DNA of 64,000 bases, from NCBI GenBank assembly GCA_018262795.1, contig JADFDM010000006.1:124001-188000 (forward strand). The letters run 5' to 3'. Below, one piece after another: positions 27,273-37,279 of this stretch; position 1 is the first letter of the stretch; every line of letters starts with the position of its first letter. Position numbers and translations under genes: made by a program. A model generated the notes under the pieces. It searched no databases. It worked only from the letters and a program-made list of their open reading frames with translations, and was not told the DNA's origin. The DNA is from Sphingobacteriales bacterium (GTDB taxonomy: Bacteria > Bacteroidota > Bacteroidia > Chitinophagales > LD1).

Positions 27273-27746
27273 CTAAATACTGATGTTTAGAATTTCAAAC
27301 TCCATTTCACCTCCGGGGGTATTTGCCGTTGCAATGTCTCCTACCGCTTTCCCCAGCAATGCTTTGCCAATAGGCGAGCTGATAGAAAGTTTGCTTTCCT
27401 TGAGGTTGGCCTCGGCCTCACTCACTAAGGTAAAGCTCATTTTCTTATTCATCTTTTTATTCAATACCTCAACGGTAGAAAGTATGCCCACTTTAGAAGC
27501 ATCCAATTTACTCTCGTCCATCACCCGGGCATTTATCAGCTTTCCTTCCATCTCTGCAATCTTCGCTTCTAAGTGCCCTTGCTCTTCTTTGGCTGCGTGA
27601 TATTCCGCATTCTCCGACAAGTCACCTTTCTCGCGCGCTTCGGCAATGGCTCGAGCCACCTCCTGACGTTTTATGGATTTCAAATACCGGACTTCTTCCT
27701 GAAGTTTTTCTAAACCGTCCTTGGTCATATAAAATATGCTCGACAT
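27273..27746 (-). CDS. greA: Transcription elongation factor GreA
   Basis: 157 aa, full length. N-terminal coiled coil with MTKDGLEKLQEEVRYLKSIKRQEV and the acidic tip REKGDLSENAEYHAAKEEQ (about 40-58), then an FKBP-like C-terminal domain with ISSPIGKALLGKAVGD. It inserts the coil into the secondary channel of RNA polymerase and stimulates cleavage of backtracked RNA. It is the first gene of a pair with the HIT gene. Confidence 0.98.
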   Translation of the reverse strand: MSSIFYMTKDGLEKLQEEVRYLKSIKRQEVARAIAEAREKGDLSENAEYHAAKEEQGHLEAKIAEMEGKLINARVMDESKLDASKVGILSTVEVLNKKMNKKMSFTLVSEAEANLKESKLSISSPIGKALLGKAVGDIATANTPGGEMEFEILNISI

Positions 27747-27776
27747 GATACTGTATTTTTAACTTTCTGAATTAGG

Positions 27777-27809
27777 GAAAAAATAAGACGCCTCCTTGCA
27801 GAGACGTCT
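27777..27809 (-). terminator. Rho-independent terminator of the TonB/PorV operon
   Basis: On the minus strand AGACGTCTC, loop TGCAAG, GAGGCGTCT (9 bp with one G-U pair), then TATTTTTT. It starts 28 bases after the stop of the PorV/PorQ-like gene. Confidence 0.82.
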
Positions 27810-27836
27810 AAAAAGTTCTTGAATCGAAGTTACGAA

Positions 27837-28910
27837 TTACAAACTAAAGTGCAAACCGATGCTGTGCGTACCCATGAAAGGTTGGGTGGCTCTAAAGGAA
27901 TAATCTATCCCAAGACGTGGCCCATCTTTCTTCAAAGGCACATCCACCGTTATTCCCGCAGCTAACCCGGTATAAGTATTTAAACGAGTCGCCTCTTTGA
28001 ATTGTCCTTTTTCAAACTGATAAGCAGCCCTTAACATCAACATCTCACGCCATCCAAATTCCATCCCTACGCCATAATGATCGTACCCGAAAGCATTAGA
28101 AGCAAAGTTAGCCAACACCGTTAAGCGAAAATCTTGCTTGAAAATTTTTGGCTGCACTTCTTTTTTCTTTCCCATCCAAATATCATAGGCTGCTCCAATG
28201 TTCAACTGGGTAGGCAGTTCAAACTTATTCGACTTATTGTCCACGGTCAACTGGTAAGTGGTAGAGGAAACAATTTGCACTTGATTCGACAAGGCATCGC
28301 CCTTAAACTTCATAGGCGTACCCACATTTCTCAAGGAAACCCCAAAGTGAATATTATCCTTTGGGCCGGTGACATACTGCAAGCCTGCATCTATTGCAAA
28401 GCCAAATGCATTTAGGTTTCCTAAGCTTTCATTGATTAAGCGCACGGTAATTCCACCATAAATACTGTTGGAGAAAACCTTTGCATAAGACACTCCAATA
28501 TTTATAAAAGTAGGCTTGTAAGTACCTAATTCACCTTCAGGACTTTGGGTGGTGGTTCGTTCAATACTTCCCAAATTCAAGGCCTGAATGCTCAGTGCCA
28601 CGGTGTTGGTTTCTTTAAAACCTTGCGCAATCCCGGCATGAGCAATACCTACCCCGGAGCCTTGCATCCATAACGTATAGGCTGCTTCTACTTCGGTCTT
28701 TTTTACTCTTGCCAAGCCGGCAACATTTAACCGTTCAGATTCGATGCCGGCAATGGAAGCGGTATTCATTGTCCAGAAACCGGAGGAACGTGACCATCCG
28801 TTCATAAGCAACTCATACGCACCGGCTTCCCCTCTGCGATCGGGGTTTCCGGCATATACCGTAGTACCTATGATAAGCACCCCTGATATTACTGCTAAAA
28901 GTTTCTTCAT
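27837..28910 (-). CDS. PorV/PorQ-family outer-membrane protein
   Basis: 357 aa. Sec signal (MKKLLAVISGVLIIGTTVYA), then a mature start with R-G-E-A-G-A-Y-E-L-L-M and N-V-A-G-L-A, the pattern of PorV/PorQ proteins, followed by about fourteen amphipathic strands ending in SIGLHFSL. PorV proteins are type IX secretion barrels that receive cargo at the outer membrane. Here it is the third gene of an operon behind a TonB-dependent receptor and a 1435-aa secreted protein, with a terminator after it, so it probably serves that partner specifically. Confidence 0.85.
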   Translation of the reverse strand: MKKLLAVISGVLIIGTTVYAGNPDRRGEAGAYELLMNGWSRSSGFWTMNTASIAGIESERLNVAGLARVKKTEVEAAYTLWMQGSGVGIAHAGIAQGFKETNTVALSIQALNLGSIERTTTQSPEGELGTYKPTFINIGVSYAKVFSNSIYGGITVRLINESLGNLNAFGFAIDAGLQYVTGPKDNIHFGVSLRNVGTPMKFKGDALSNQVQIVSSTTYQLTVDNKSNKFELPTQLNIGAAYDIWMGKKKEVQPKIFKQDFRLTVLANFASNAFGYDHYGVGMEFGWREMLMLRAAYQFEKGQFKEATRLNTYTGLAAGITVDVPLKKDGPRLGIDYSFRATQPFMGTHSIGLHFSL

Positions 28911-28931
28911 ATTCTTTTCTTTTCTTAATTT

Positions 28932-31900
28932 TTAGAAGTTAGAAGTATCTGCCGGACGCAATGCCCCAAACCATTTCAGTGTTCTCTGCCCAATACCGGG
29001 AGCCTCTACATGGAATAGGTATATACCGCTTGAAATGGTAATGCCTTTATCATTTTTCATATCCCAGTTGGTAGAGTTGTCTATGTTGATTTGATCAGAG
29101 GAAGCGCCATCGCTAATGTCCACGCGCTTGTTAGTTGCCGGATCCACACTAATTCCCCGTGTTAACTTTCGGATAATAGTACCATCCAAAGAATAAATGG
29201 TGATTTTACAATTATTCGGCAAGTTGGTGATTTTTACGGTGCTGCTGTTTTGATCTGTTTCATACTGCGAATACGCCAAGTAAGGATTCGGCACAATTCT
29301 GATTTCATCTAAAGCACTTTTTGCTATCTCAGGATTATCTTCAGTAGCTCCCATTCCCTTCGTGCTAAATTGATAGCGAGGCAATGAGTCAATTCCGTTG
29401 GAAGAAATAGTAGCAAATCTTTCGTACGGTCTTTCTACTCTCAATTTCACATTAATAGTAGCCGGAGGGATGTATTTGTTTCCATTCTGATCGGCTACAA
29501 AACTATAGCCCGGTGTTAGATAGGGAATAGCAGTCCACATAAGTGTTTTATAGAATGGCTGCAAAGCAGTGGGAATACCAAAGAATGGGGAATTACCAAT
29601 TCCGGCAAAGTTGTCCATCAGTGTTTGATGAGCTGAATCTCCTTCGTCATACTTTGTTTCAAAAACATAAATAAAGTGCTTGCCGCCAAAATAAGGCAAC
29701 TGGCTCACCACCTGCCCGGGGAAAGAAATAGGGCTATACACTTTATCAGTAGGATTCCAAAGCATATCTCTTCCATTTTGATCGCCCATATCAGAACTTT
29801 CTCCAAATGCTACATTGAGGCGTTCGCCTGTTTCTACATTAATAGCATAGCCCGGGAACCAAGAACGACCAATGTCTGTAGGATCGTCTTCGAGGTAATC
29901 TCGCGAGATAGGGTCATGCCATCTTTTGGAGCGTTTCATTCTTATTTGTCCTTTGCGGGAAGCTTTTGCATTAGGAGATAAATCTGCCCCTTCGTTAATC
30001 GCCTCATCTTCTCCGGTTTCAAATACCACACAACGGCTCCATTTTGATTTATCGGGAGTAATCACCACATCTACACTGGCAATGCGATCTAAATTGTTTT
30101 GTGGAGGATAGTTGTGTCCGTAATCTTTCCACTTAAAGCCGGGGCCATAAACGAAAGGTGGTTTGCCATTGGTTTGATCATCGTTAGTAAGATTCTTTTT
30201 AGCATAGTTGGCCGTTAGGCAATAAGGGGCCCAAGTACCGTTCAGAATCGTTTCAAAGGTTTTGTTAGGGTCGTCAAAGGCCGCAGCACCATCTGTAGAG
30301 GCGGCATAAGCATTTGCAGGATAAGTGCCGGTTCCCCAGAAATAATAATTGTCGTCAAAAGCCTCGGCAGCCGCTTTAGTGTCTTTACTCTGGCTGGCCG
30401 GGTCATTAGCCGTAGTGCCGGACCGAATCCAATTTTGTACAGAATTAGTCCCTTGATCTTGCACAAAACTCAACCATTTTTCAAGAGGGTTTGCATATTC
30501 GATGCTGGACGTAGAAACATCATACACATACCGAGTTGGAGAGCCGGAACTGGCTAAATAATTTCCATTAATGGAATAAACCGGAACAGGGGTACCCAAC
30601 TTAATTAAAAAGCCATAATCGTTCTGCAAAGAATCTACAATATGTTGCTCATAAGGGCGATCTAAATACCGATCGCTATGAATGGTCATATTGTTGGTAA
30701 AATCTTTCAGCACCCACTTCCACTTATTGCTGGTAAAAGTTGTACTCATTATAGTTTGTAGTGTATATCCCTGAGGTAACAGAGCGCCCAGTGCAGAGGC
30801 ATCGGCCGCTTCGGTTGATTTTATATCCTTTAGCAAGATGGTATCTAAACCGCCATCTGGTCGCTGTGCTTGCACTCTTACATTCACAAAAGAGTCTTCC
30901 AAGAACTGAACTTCAAAGTCGCCTTCCTTCAAGTTAATCGGGTCTGTCACTTTAAATCCAATAGGATCAAAGCCCTTCTGATACACCAAGGTATCGGCAA
31001 AAGCATAAGAGCCGGAATTAAGAATATTTTCAATTGTTTCCGGTTTAAGATTCAGATTGTTTCCTCCATTTCCTTTCCCTTCAATCCTCTTTACTTCCAC
31101 GCCATCTCCCCAAGCAGAATTCAGTTGAGTTCCCTCATTACGTGGATCCGGTATGTGCGGAATGGCAGAATATACTTTAAAGTTTTTGCCCCCCTGTAGA
31201 TAAGGAGTCAACTGCCCTCCATTTCCCGGGTTGTTGTAGTCATAAGGCTTGTAATTATTGTAGGAATAGGCAATAGCCGTATAATAATAGGTCTCATGAT
31301 TCACTAACAGATTGTTGTCACCCGTAGCAAAAAGATCGGTTGTTAAATTAAAACTGGTAGTAACACCATTATCCTTACCGGTTACTTTTAGTACCGGCAC
31401 ATATAAGCCGCCAAGTGTCGCGTCTTTCTCAAAGTTGATAATCTTAGTCACTCCGTTCTTCAAATCTACGGTGGCAATTTCTCTTGCCTTATCCGAATTA
31501 TTTAAATCGGTAGCAGAAACCTGTGGGTTAGCTACTTGATATAAACGGTATCCTTCAAAGGTGTAAGTAGAATCGCCTTGCCCATTCAATTCGCTATTGA
31601 TAATAAGTGCAATTTTACCATCCACCTGATTATAACTCTCTCCGTAGTTATTGCTGGTAGGTGCATTTTCAAGATTGATAATTACCTGATTACTCAATTC
31701 TCTGATTTTTAAATCAGGGGCCCAAGGGCCATCTACTAATTTGAAGCAAGTATTAAATAGGGATTGAGCCAAGTCATCGGCAGGACCAATCATCGTTTCA
31801 AAGTTAGGAGGCACCCCTACTCCACCGGCCGGTCTTACAAACACTACTCCAATAGTTACGTACTGAGACACTCCCGGGTTAAGGGTAAATGTTCCGGTGG

Positions 31901-33239
31901 TTTGCACAAACCTACGATCACCCATTTGGGTATTGGCGGTTACTTCACTCCATCCATTCGGATCAACCGGATTACTTGGATAAACGAAATTGGTAGGAAC
32001 GCTTCCGCCATGTCCGGTACCACCTACAGTAATAGGGCTTCCATCATAAAACTTGCCTTCCTGGTAATTCCGATATTGAGCAGCAGTTAAAGGGTCGCCA
32101 TCAGAAGTTCCTCCATTGGTATAATAGATGAAAGAGGTCATTCCTAATTCCTGTCCATTATCTCCTATAGGGCCTTCAAAAAAATCTACTCCCAACAGTG
32201 GAAGGTCTGTTCCATAGCCAGCGACTCCCTGAAAATCTCCATCATTTGTTGTTCGATTATACACTATTCCCAAACTACGAGAGGTATCGCAACCGATAGC
32301 ATCATTATTGAAATTACCTAAGTCCGGATCTACGTTTTGCGAAACGTAAGTATCATACAGCGGGTTCGATGATTTGTTAACGATCTCGTACTTATAAAAA
32401 GTCATGTTATTGACATCGTCTGTAGTTTGGAATGCAAATGCTAAGGAGTTAATCTGCACTCCAATGGCTTGCCCGTTTGATTCGGTGTGTTGGTTACCGG
32501 CATCGTTAATTACCCAAAATATCATTTGGTCACCAAAGGCTTCTCCACCACCTGCTCTACAAGGGATGTAAGGATAGTCTCCTTTAACAGGATCGTAAAT
32601 TCCATCTCCATCCACATCCTTAAAAGGAGCTAGGTTATCCGGGATAATAAAGGTTTCACCCAATAAAGTAGGGTCCGTTTCTAAATAAGGATTTCCCTTC
32701 CCCGGCCAAGCTAAAACTCCTTTCGGAATATCAGCAGCTACCGTTTGTGCTCCTTTCAATGCGACCACACCTTGTGCCTTAGTAATATCGGCTCCATATA
32801 CGCTAAAGAATCTATCGTATTTATTACAAGTAGATTTGTCAACGGTTCCGTTGGTGAGAGGTCCCGGCCAATAATCGTCACCGGAAGCTCGGTAGCGCTG
32901 AGCAGCCACTTTCAAATTCTGACCGGCATCTTTTCCTGAAATCCATATACTTCCCGAAAAAATCGCATTGAGAGGTGCTCCGGTACCATTACCCTTAGGT
33001 ACTTCATACTTTGCATCCGACAAATTCCACCACATATCACCTCCGGTTAAGAGTCTGGCTCGCACATTATTGATATCTAAGTCAAATTGCGCAGTAGGTG
33101 TTACACAATCGCCTGCCTCTGTTTTGAATGAAGCTTTTGGGTTTCTCTTCGAAGACTTTGCATCTTCTCTCGCAGCAACAGACATGCTTATCAGGAGAAA
33201 TCCCGATAGTAGTGCTGAAGTAAATAACCTCCTTTTCAT
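28932..33239 (-). CDS. Giant T9SS-type surface protein (1435 aa)
   Basis: 1435 aa. Sec signal (MKRRLFTSALLSGFLLISMSVAA), then a long body rich in Asn, Gly, Asp, Thr and Tyr without any motif I can name. It has repeated fibronectin-like and calcium-type acidic loops such as FKDVDGDGIYDPVKGDYPY (about 205-223). The last 110 residues are a T9SS C-terminal-like sandwich: I-V-P-N-P-Y, CKITIYSLDGTIIRKL and GIYLFHVEAPG, ending in W-F-G-A-L-R-P-A-D-T-S-N-F. Between TonB receptor and PorV-like genes it is likely a secreted partner of both. The function is unknown. Confidence 0.8.
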   Translation of the reverse strand: MKRRLFTSALLSGFLLISMSVAAREDAKSSKRNPKASFKTEAGDCVTPTAQFDLDINNVRARLLTGGDMWWNLSDAKYEVPKGNGTGAPLNAIFSGSIWISGKDAGQNLKVAAQRYRASGDDYWPGPLTNGTVDKSTCNKYDRFFSVYGADITKAQGVVALKGAQTVAADIPKGVLAWPGKGNPYLETDPTLLGETFIIPDNLAPFKDVDGDGIYDPVKGDYPYIPCRAGGGEAFGDQMIFWVINDAGNQHTESNGQAIGVQINSLAFAFQTTDDVNNMTFYKYEIVNKSSNPLYDTYVSQNVDPDLGNFNNDAIGCDTSRSLGIVYNRTTNDGDFQGVAGYGTDLPLLGVDFFEGPIGDNGQELGMTSFIYYTNGGTSDGDPLTAAQYRNYQEGKFYDGSPITVGGTGHGGSVPTNFVYPSNPVDPNGWSEVTANTQMGDRRFVQTTGTFTLNPGVSQYVTIGVVFVRPAGGVGVPPNFETMIGPADDLAQSLFNTCFKLVDGPWAPDLKIRELSNQVIINLENAPTSNNYGESYNQVDGKIALIINSELNGQGDSTYTFEGYRLYQVANPQVSATDLNNSDKAREIATVDLKNGVTKIINFEKDATLGGLYVPVLKVTGKDNGVTTSFNLTTDLFATGDNNLLVNHETYYYTAIAYSYNNYKPYDYNNPGNGGQLTPYLQGGKNFKVYSAIPHIPDPRNEGTQLNSAWGDGVEVKRIEGKGNGGNNLNLKPETIENILNSGSYAFADTLVYQKGFDPIGFKVTDPINLKEGDFEVQFLEDSFVNVRVQAQRPDGGLDTILLKDIKSTEAADASALGALLPQGYTLQTIMSTTFTSNKWKWVLKDFTNNMTIHSDRYLDRPYEQHIVDSLQNDYGFLIKLGTPVPVYSINGNYLASSGSPTRYVYDVSTSSIEYANPLEKWLSFVQDQGTNSVQNWIRSGTTANDPASQSKDTKAAAEAFDDNYYFWGTGTYPANAYAASTDGAAAFDDPNKTFETILNGTWAPYCLTANYAKKNLTNDDQTNGKPPFVYGPGFKWKDYGHNYPPQNNLDRIASVDVVITPDKSKWSRCVVFETGEDEAINEGADLSPNAKASRKGQIRMKRSKRWHDPISRDYLEDDPTDIGRSWFPGYAINVETGERLNVAFGESSDMGDQNGRDMLWNPTDKVYSPISFPGQVVSQLPYFGGKHFIYVFETKYDEGDSAHQTLMDNFAGIGNSPFFGIPTALQPFYKTLMWTAIPYLTPGYSFVADQNGNKYIPPATINVKLRVERPYERFATISSNGIDSLPRYQFSTKGMGATEDNPEIAKSALDEIRIVPNPYLAYSQYETDQNSSTVKITNLPNNCKITIYSLDGTIIRKLTRGISVDPATNKRVDISDGASSDQINIDNSTNWDMKNDKGITISSGIYLFHVEAPGIGQRTLKWFGALRPADTSNF

Positions 33240-33303
33240 GGTCGTAACTTTTGGGTTAATGATGTTTTCGTTCGGTTCTGTTTATTAAGTGGTAGTGTTT
33301 CAA

Positions 33304-36300
33304 TTAAAAATTAAATACAGCCCCTAAGAATATTCTTCTTGGCAAACTGTAATTATCCGGATTATTAATATAGGCAGCATATAAATCCTTGTAGGATTGT
33401 GGGTTCACTGCATTTTGTATAGCCGCATAACTGGCCGGATCGTTTAAGTAGCCATCGTCATCGGGAGTACCGGTGTAGCGATATACTGCAACAGCATTCT
33501 TCGTATTTAGCAGGTTTTGAATTTGCAAATAAATCTGTAAGGTAAATTCATGTTGCCCCTCCTTGTTTTCCTTTTTCTTGCCACTTACAAAAGTGAAGCC
33601 TTTCCAAATCTTCATATTCATGCGGAAATACCAAGGCTTTCTGCTACCGTTAATGGAACCCTTTGTGACGGGCCTTCCCGGTAAACCTTCGATTCCTTGC
33701 GGTGTTGCATAAGCCTGCTCTGTATAGGGGGTGCCGGATCTGGTAAGTACTTGAAAATTGATCCCTGTATTCGCCAATATTTGTTTGTTTTTGACAGTTG
33801 GCCCATTGTACTCTTTCCCGGAAGCAAACTCATAATCTAAACTCAGGTTGATGGTGTGCCGGGCATCATAGTTCAGCGGGTTGATGCTTCTGAAGTTGGG
33901 TTGATTTGCGTTTACCAAATTTGATTGCGACAAATCATCTGAACCTGTTCCTTCAGCAAACTGCATGGTATAGTTCGCTTTCACACTGAAATTTCCGGTT
34001 CTGCGCATATCAAAGTCCAACGTAAATCCTTTGGTAGTTCCAAAGTCCACGTTATCATAAGTGATATAATCTTTAGGGTAAGCATAGTAGATTTTACGAA
34101 CCTGAATTTGATCTCTGAACTCGCGATAGAAAGCGGAAATAGTAAAGGCAGCGGTGGCACTTACACGTTGTTTGAATCCCAATTCAAAATCTATTGTTTT
34201 TTCCGGCTTCAAATTCGGGTTATTAATAACTCCTCCAATGAGGTCATTAAAATAGAGGTACTGCGTAGGATCCATAATCACACGAGAAGTTGGTCTTTGC
34301 GCTAGTATATCGTAGTGAGCAAAGAACAAAGCGCGATCGGTTAAATTAAACGAAAACTGTAAGCGTGGCATGACGATAATGCTCGGCTTATAATCCTGAA
34401 AACTGGAGTGTGCATCAAAGGTAGAGTCCTTAATGCTTATGCCCGGTGATTCCAAATCCGGAATAACAGTTCCGCCAGATGCCAAAGCAATAGTTTTGCC
34501 ACTGGAAAGTTCTGTTCCATACCGGTCGTACCAAGTATTTCCTTTGCGGTATCCGGTAACCGCAGACGGGGTATTTTTATCATTTACATACACCAAGTAA
34601 TCGCCACCCATGTTGGTAGGGTGTGTGACCGAAGTTCCGTTCAGCGAGTTAACTTCCGAAACTGTTTTAATGGCATATAGGGAGTATTCATCTTTTAGAA
34701 CTGGCTGGTTGGCATCAAATCTATCTAAACGAACACCCACGTTAAAAGTCAGGTCTTTAAAGTAAAACCTATCCGAAATGTAGGCAGCCGTATAGATGGG
34801 ACGAAAAGCAGGGATAGCCCGTGCCAATTCCCCATCCTCCCGTTTCTTTGTAAAGAAATCGTAGAACGAAGGCTGTGAACTCAAGCGATTGCCGTATTGG
34901 TCATAGCCTCTGTAAAACACCAGTGCATTCCCATCCGCCAATAAATCTTCAGGTGAAAACATGTTTAATTTCAGGAAAGAAGGGTCTAATGCATCCACAT
35001 CAATCCAATCGGTGTTGTTGATGGCTTTGCCTAATGCCTGTCGCAATGATTTATCGAAGAATGTTTGAGTAGCAGCATTATAAAGTCTTGAAAAAGTGAT
35101 AGTATCTGTCAGGTAAAATCCGGGTCTGTTTGGATCAGCATAAGTATAGTCTGCCCCGTTAATACGAAGGGTGGGGTTGCTCATATCCAAATCCGTCAAA
35201 TGCTGGTTGGCTAACTGGCGAGCCCTTGCCCAAAGTCCAAGAGGAGAAACCTGATATTCTCTTTGTATCCTTTGTTCAAACTCTACCCCAAACTCAAAGG
35301 AATGCTTATTACGGCTGGAAGCTCCCGGCTTCAAAATATCAAATGCTCCTTCGAGGCGCACACGAAATTGATCGTTATCTCCCCCTCCATTGTTAGGGTC
35401 ATTTCCACTTGCTGCATTAAAATGGCTGTATCCATAGCCGTTGTATTGCCTGCCGGTGTTATACCAAATATTATAGTTCAGATCAGAACGCTGACCGTTG
35501 ATTAGTGCCTTATTACCCTGAATGTCAGTGATAGTACGGGTGTAGTCTAAATTATCTTGTCCATAAACCTCATAAGCTCCGTTGGCATCGGGTTGCGCCC
35601 CCAGCAATTGGTAATATTGTTGTGTAAAAGCGGTTCCATAAGGATTAAGCGTGCCGGGGGTGAAAACCACAGCCGTATCTTGATAGCCTACCTGCTTCCA
35701 ACCTTCCAATACCTGATTGCCGATGGCTAAGGTGTCATAAGCGAAAATTGGTGCTTGCCGGGTTTCATATTTCCCTATGTAACCGTAGCTAAACGGGTTA
35801 AATCCATAAGAATCATCTGCATATTTATCTATTAACTTCTCGTAGTCAAATTGAATAGAATAGAAGGCGTTCTGAAAAGCAGATGATTTCTTCTTTTTGT
35901 CGCCATCCTCATCTTGCTTTGATTGAATGTTATGCGTAAATCTTCCATAAACTCTCCAATTGAGTTCATTGTGAACGGGATTGTTTTCTGAGTTAAAGAG
36001 GGTGTATTTATTCACCCAGTCGTGATAATTTCTGTAAGAAACAGAGCCTCCGAAAGCTAGGGTAATATTATCGGTCGGCCGAATATCCAAACGCCCGGTT
36101 CCTCTATAATTACTTTCTACTACGTTGGGCTTGGCTTTTTGCTTATACATATCGGCATAAGTCACCGTTTCACCACGGATATTAAAGCCGGTGGCTGTTT
36201 CCTTCTTTATCAAAGGGTATTTATGGAGTGAATCTAAAACACTCTCTCTAATTTGCCATACCCCTACGGCAGAAGGGTCAGGGTCTTGTTGGCGCAAATA

Positions 36301-37128
36301 TTCAAACGCTATAAAAAAGCCCATGATTGTTTTTTTGGAGTTTTTCAACTTCCATATAGGGCCGGTTAAATTGGCATTTACAAGGTTATATCCGTAAGCA
36401 TCTAATCCCTGAGAGGTCTGCGCTTCAATGCCTCCGTGAAATTCGCCTTGTGGACCTTTTGAAGTGATGTTGACAATACCTCCGGTAACATCTCCGTATT
36501 TTGCGGGAATACCTCCGGTAATCACCTGCAACTGTTCAATAGCAGAAGCGGGCAGTGTAGCCACCCCGGTCACTTTCACACCATCAATGTAATATTGAGT
36601 TCCTCCATCGCGACCTCCTTTTATATTCAACCCTTTACCCTGATCGCTTTGAAAAGCTCCGGCAGTAGTAGCCGCAATATCACTCACATTTTTAGTGGGC
36701 ATATTCGCTATTTCCTCGGCTGTAACCGTATTTTGAGAGGAAGTTTTACCGGGGTCTATCAACGGCACTTTATACGAAACAATCTCCACTGCATTTAACT
36801 CTTGTGCAGAAGGCTTCATTTTCATATTCACCCAAGTCGTTTTATCCGCATTGACCACTACTCCCTGCTCAATTCGCGTAGCATAACCTACATACGAAAC
36901 CTGTAGATTGTATTTTCCGGGAGTGAGTGGCTTGATGGAGTAGTTTCCATCAAAGTCGGTAGTAGAGCCGCGACCGGTAGAAACCCCTTTGGCATCCACC
37001 AACACCACGTTAGCAACCGGAACCCCTTCTCCGTTTTCATCGGTAACCTTTCCGGAAATTTCACCGTTTTGGGCTTTCAGGGCGAAACTCATGGCCACCA
37101 AACTCAGTAGAGTAAGTATTTTCTTCAT
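33304..37128 (-). CDS. TonB-dependent receptor with carboxypeptidase-like N-terminal domain
   Basis: 1274 aa from the ATG at 37128 (MKKILTLLSLVAMSFALKAQ, a good signal peptide); the frame opens six codons earlier. A CarboxypepD_reg beta-sandwich (about 20-105) is followed by the plug domain (about 130-225, with the segment IPAKYGDVTGGIVNI) and a 22-stranded barrel ending in the aromatic RIFLGAVFNF. It takes up a large ligand through the outer membrane using TonB energy. It heads an operon with the 1435-aa protein (65 bases later) and the PorV-like barrel, so the ligand may be a protein or polysaccharide product handled by them. Confidence 0.93.
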   Translation of the reverse strand: MKKILTLLSLVAMSFALKAQNGEISGKVTDENGEGVPVANVVLVDAKGVSTGRGSTTDFDGNYSIKPLTPGKYNLQVSYVGYATRIEQGVVVNADKTTWVNMKMKPSAQELNAVEIVSYKVPLIDPGKTSSQNTVTAEEIANMPTKNVSDIAATTAGAFQSDQGKGLNIKGGRDGGTQYYIDGVKVTGVATLPASAIEQLQVITGGIPAKYGDVTGGIVNITSKGPQGEFHGGIEAQTSQGLDAYGYNLVNANLTGPIWKLKNSKKTIMGFFIAFEYLRQQDPDPSAVGVWQIRESVLDSLHKYPLIKKETATGFNIRGETVTYADMYKQKAKPNVVESNYRGTGRLDIRPTDNITLAFGGSVSYRNYHDWVNKYTLFNSENNPVHNELNWRVYGRFTHNIQSKQDEDGDKKKKSSAFQNAFYSIQFDYEKLIDKYADDSYGFNPFSYGYIGKYETRQAPIFAYDTLAIGNQVLEGWKQVGYQDTAVVFTPGTLNPYGTAFTQQYYQLLGAQPDANGAYEVYGQDNLDYTRTITDIQGNKALINGQRSDLNYNIWYNTGRQYNGYGYSHFNAASGNDPNNGGGDNDQFRVRLEGAFDILKPGASSRNKHSFEFGVEFEQRIQREYQVSPLGLWARARQLANQHLTDLDMSNPTLRINGADYTYADPNRPGFYLTDTITFSRLYNAATQTFFDKSLRQALGKAINNTDWIDVDALDPSFLKLNMFSPEDLLADGNALVFYRGYDQYGNRLSSQPSFYDFFTKKREDGELARAIPAFRPIYTAAYISDRFYFKDLTFNVGVRLDRFDANQPVLKDEYSLYAIKTVSEVNSLNGTSVTHPTNMGGDYLVYVNDKNTPSAVTGYRKGNTWYDRYGTELSSGKTIALASGGTVIPDLESPGISIKDSTFDAHSSFQDYKPSIIVMPRLQFSFNLTDRALFFAHYDILAQRPTSRVIMDPTQYLYFNDLIGGVINNPNLKPEKTIDFELGFKQRVSATAAFTISAFYREFRDQIQVRKIYYAYPKDYITYDNVDFGTTKGFTLDFDMRRTGNFSVKANYTMQFAEGTGSDDLSQSNLVNANQPNFRSINPLNYDARHTINLSLDYEFASGKEYNGPTVKNKQILANTGINFQVLTRSGTPYTEQAYATPQGIEGLPGRPVTKGSINGSRKPWYFRMNMKIWKGFTFVSGKKKENKEGQHEFTLQIYLQIQNLLNTKNAVAVYRYTGTPDDDGYLNDPASYAAIQNAVNPQSYKDLYAAYINNPDNYSLPRRIFLGAVFNF

Positions 37129-37159
37129 ACGCGAATAATGTAGCATTTACAAAAGCGGT

Positions 37160-37167
37160 CAAAAGTA
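37160..37167 (-). promoter_or_regulatory. Candidate -7 element of the TonB receptor operon
   Basis: On the minus strand TACTTTTG, a full match to TAnnTTTG, 32 bases before the ATG. No clear TTTG at the -33 position was seen. Confidence 0.4.
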
Positions 37168-37279
37168 ATTTTTTTTCGTAAACGAATATAAAGGTTGTTA
37201 AAGTCGGATGAAAGACCTTGAACACAATATGACAAAAAAATGACACAATGCCTATCAACCTAAATAATGCCTCTGTATT

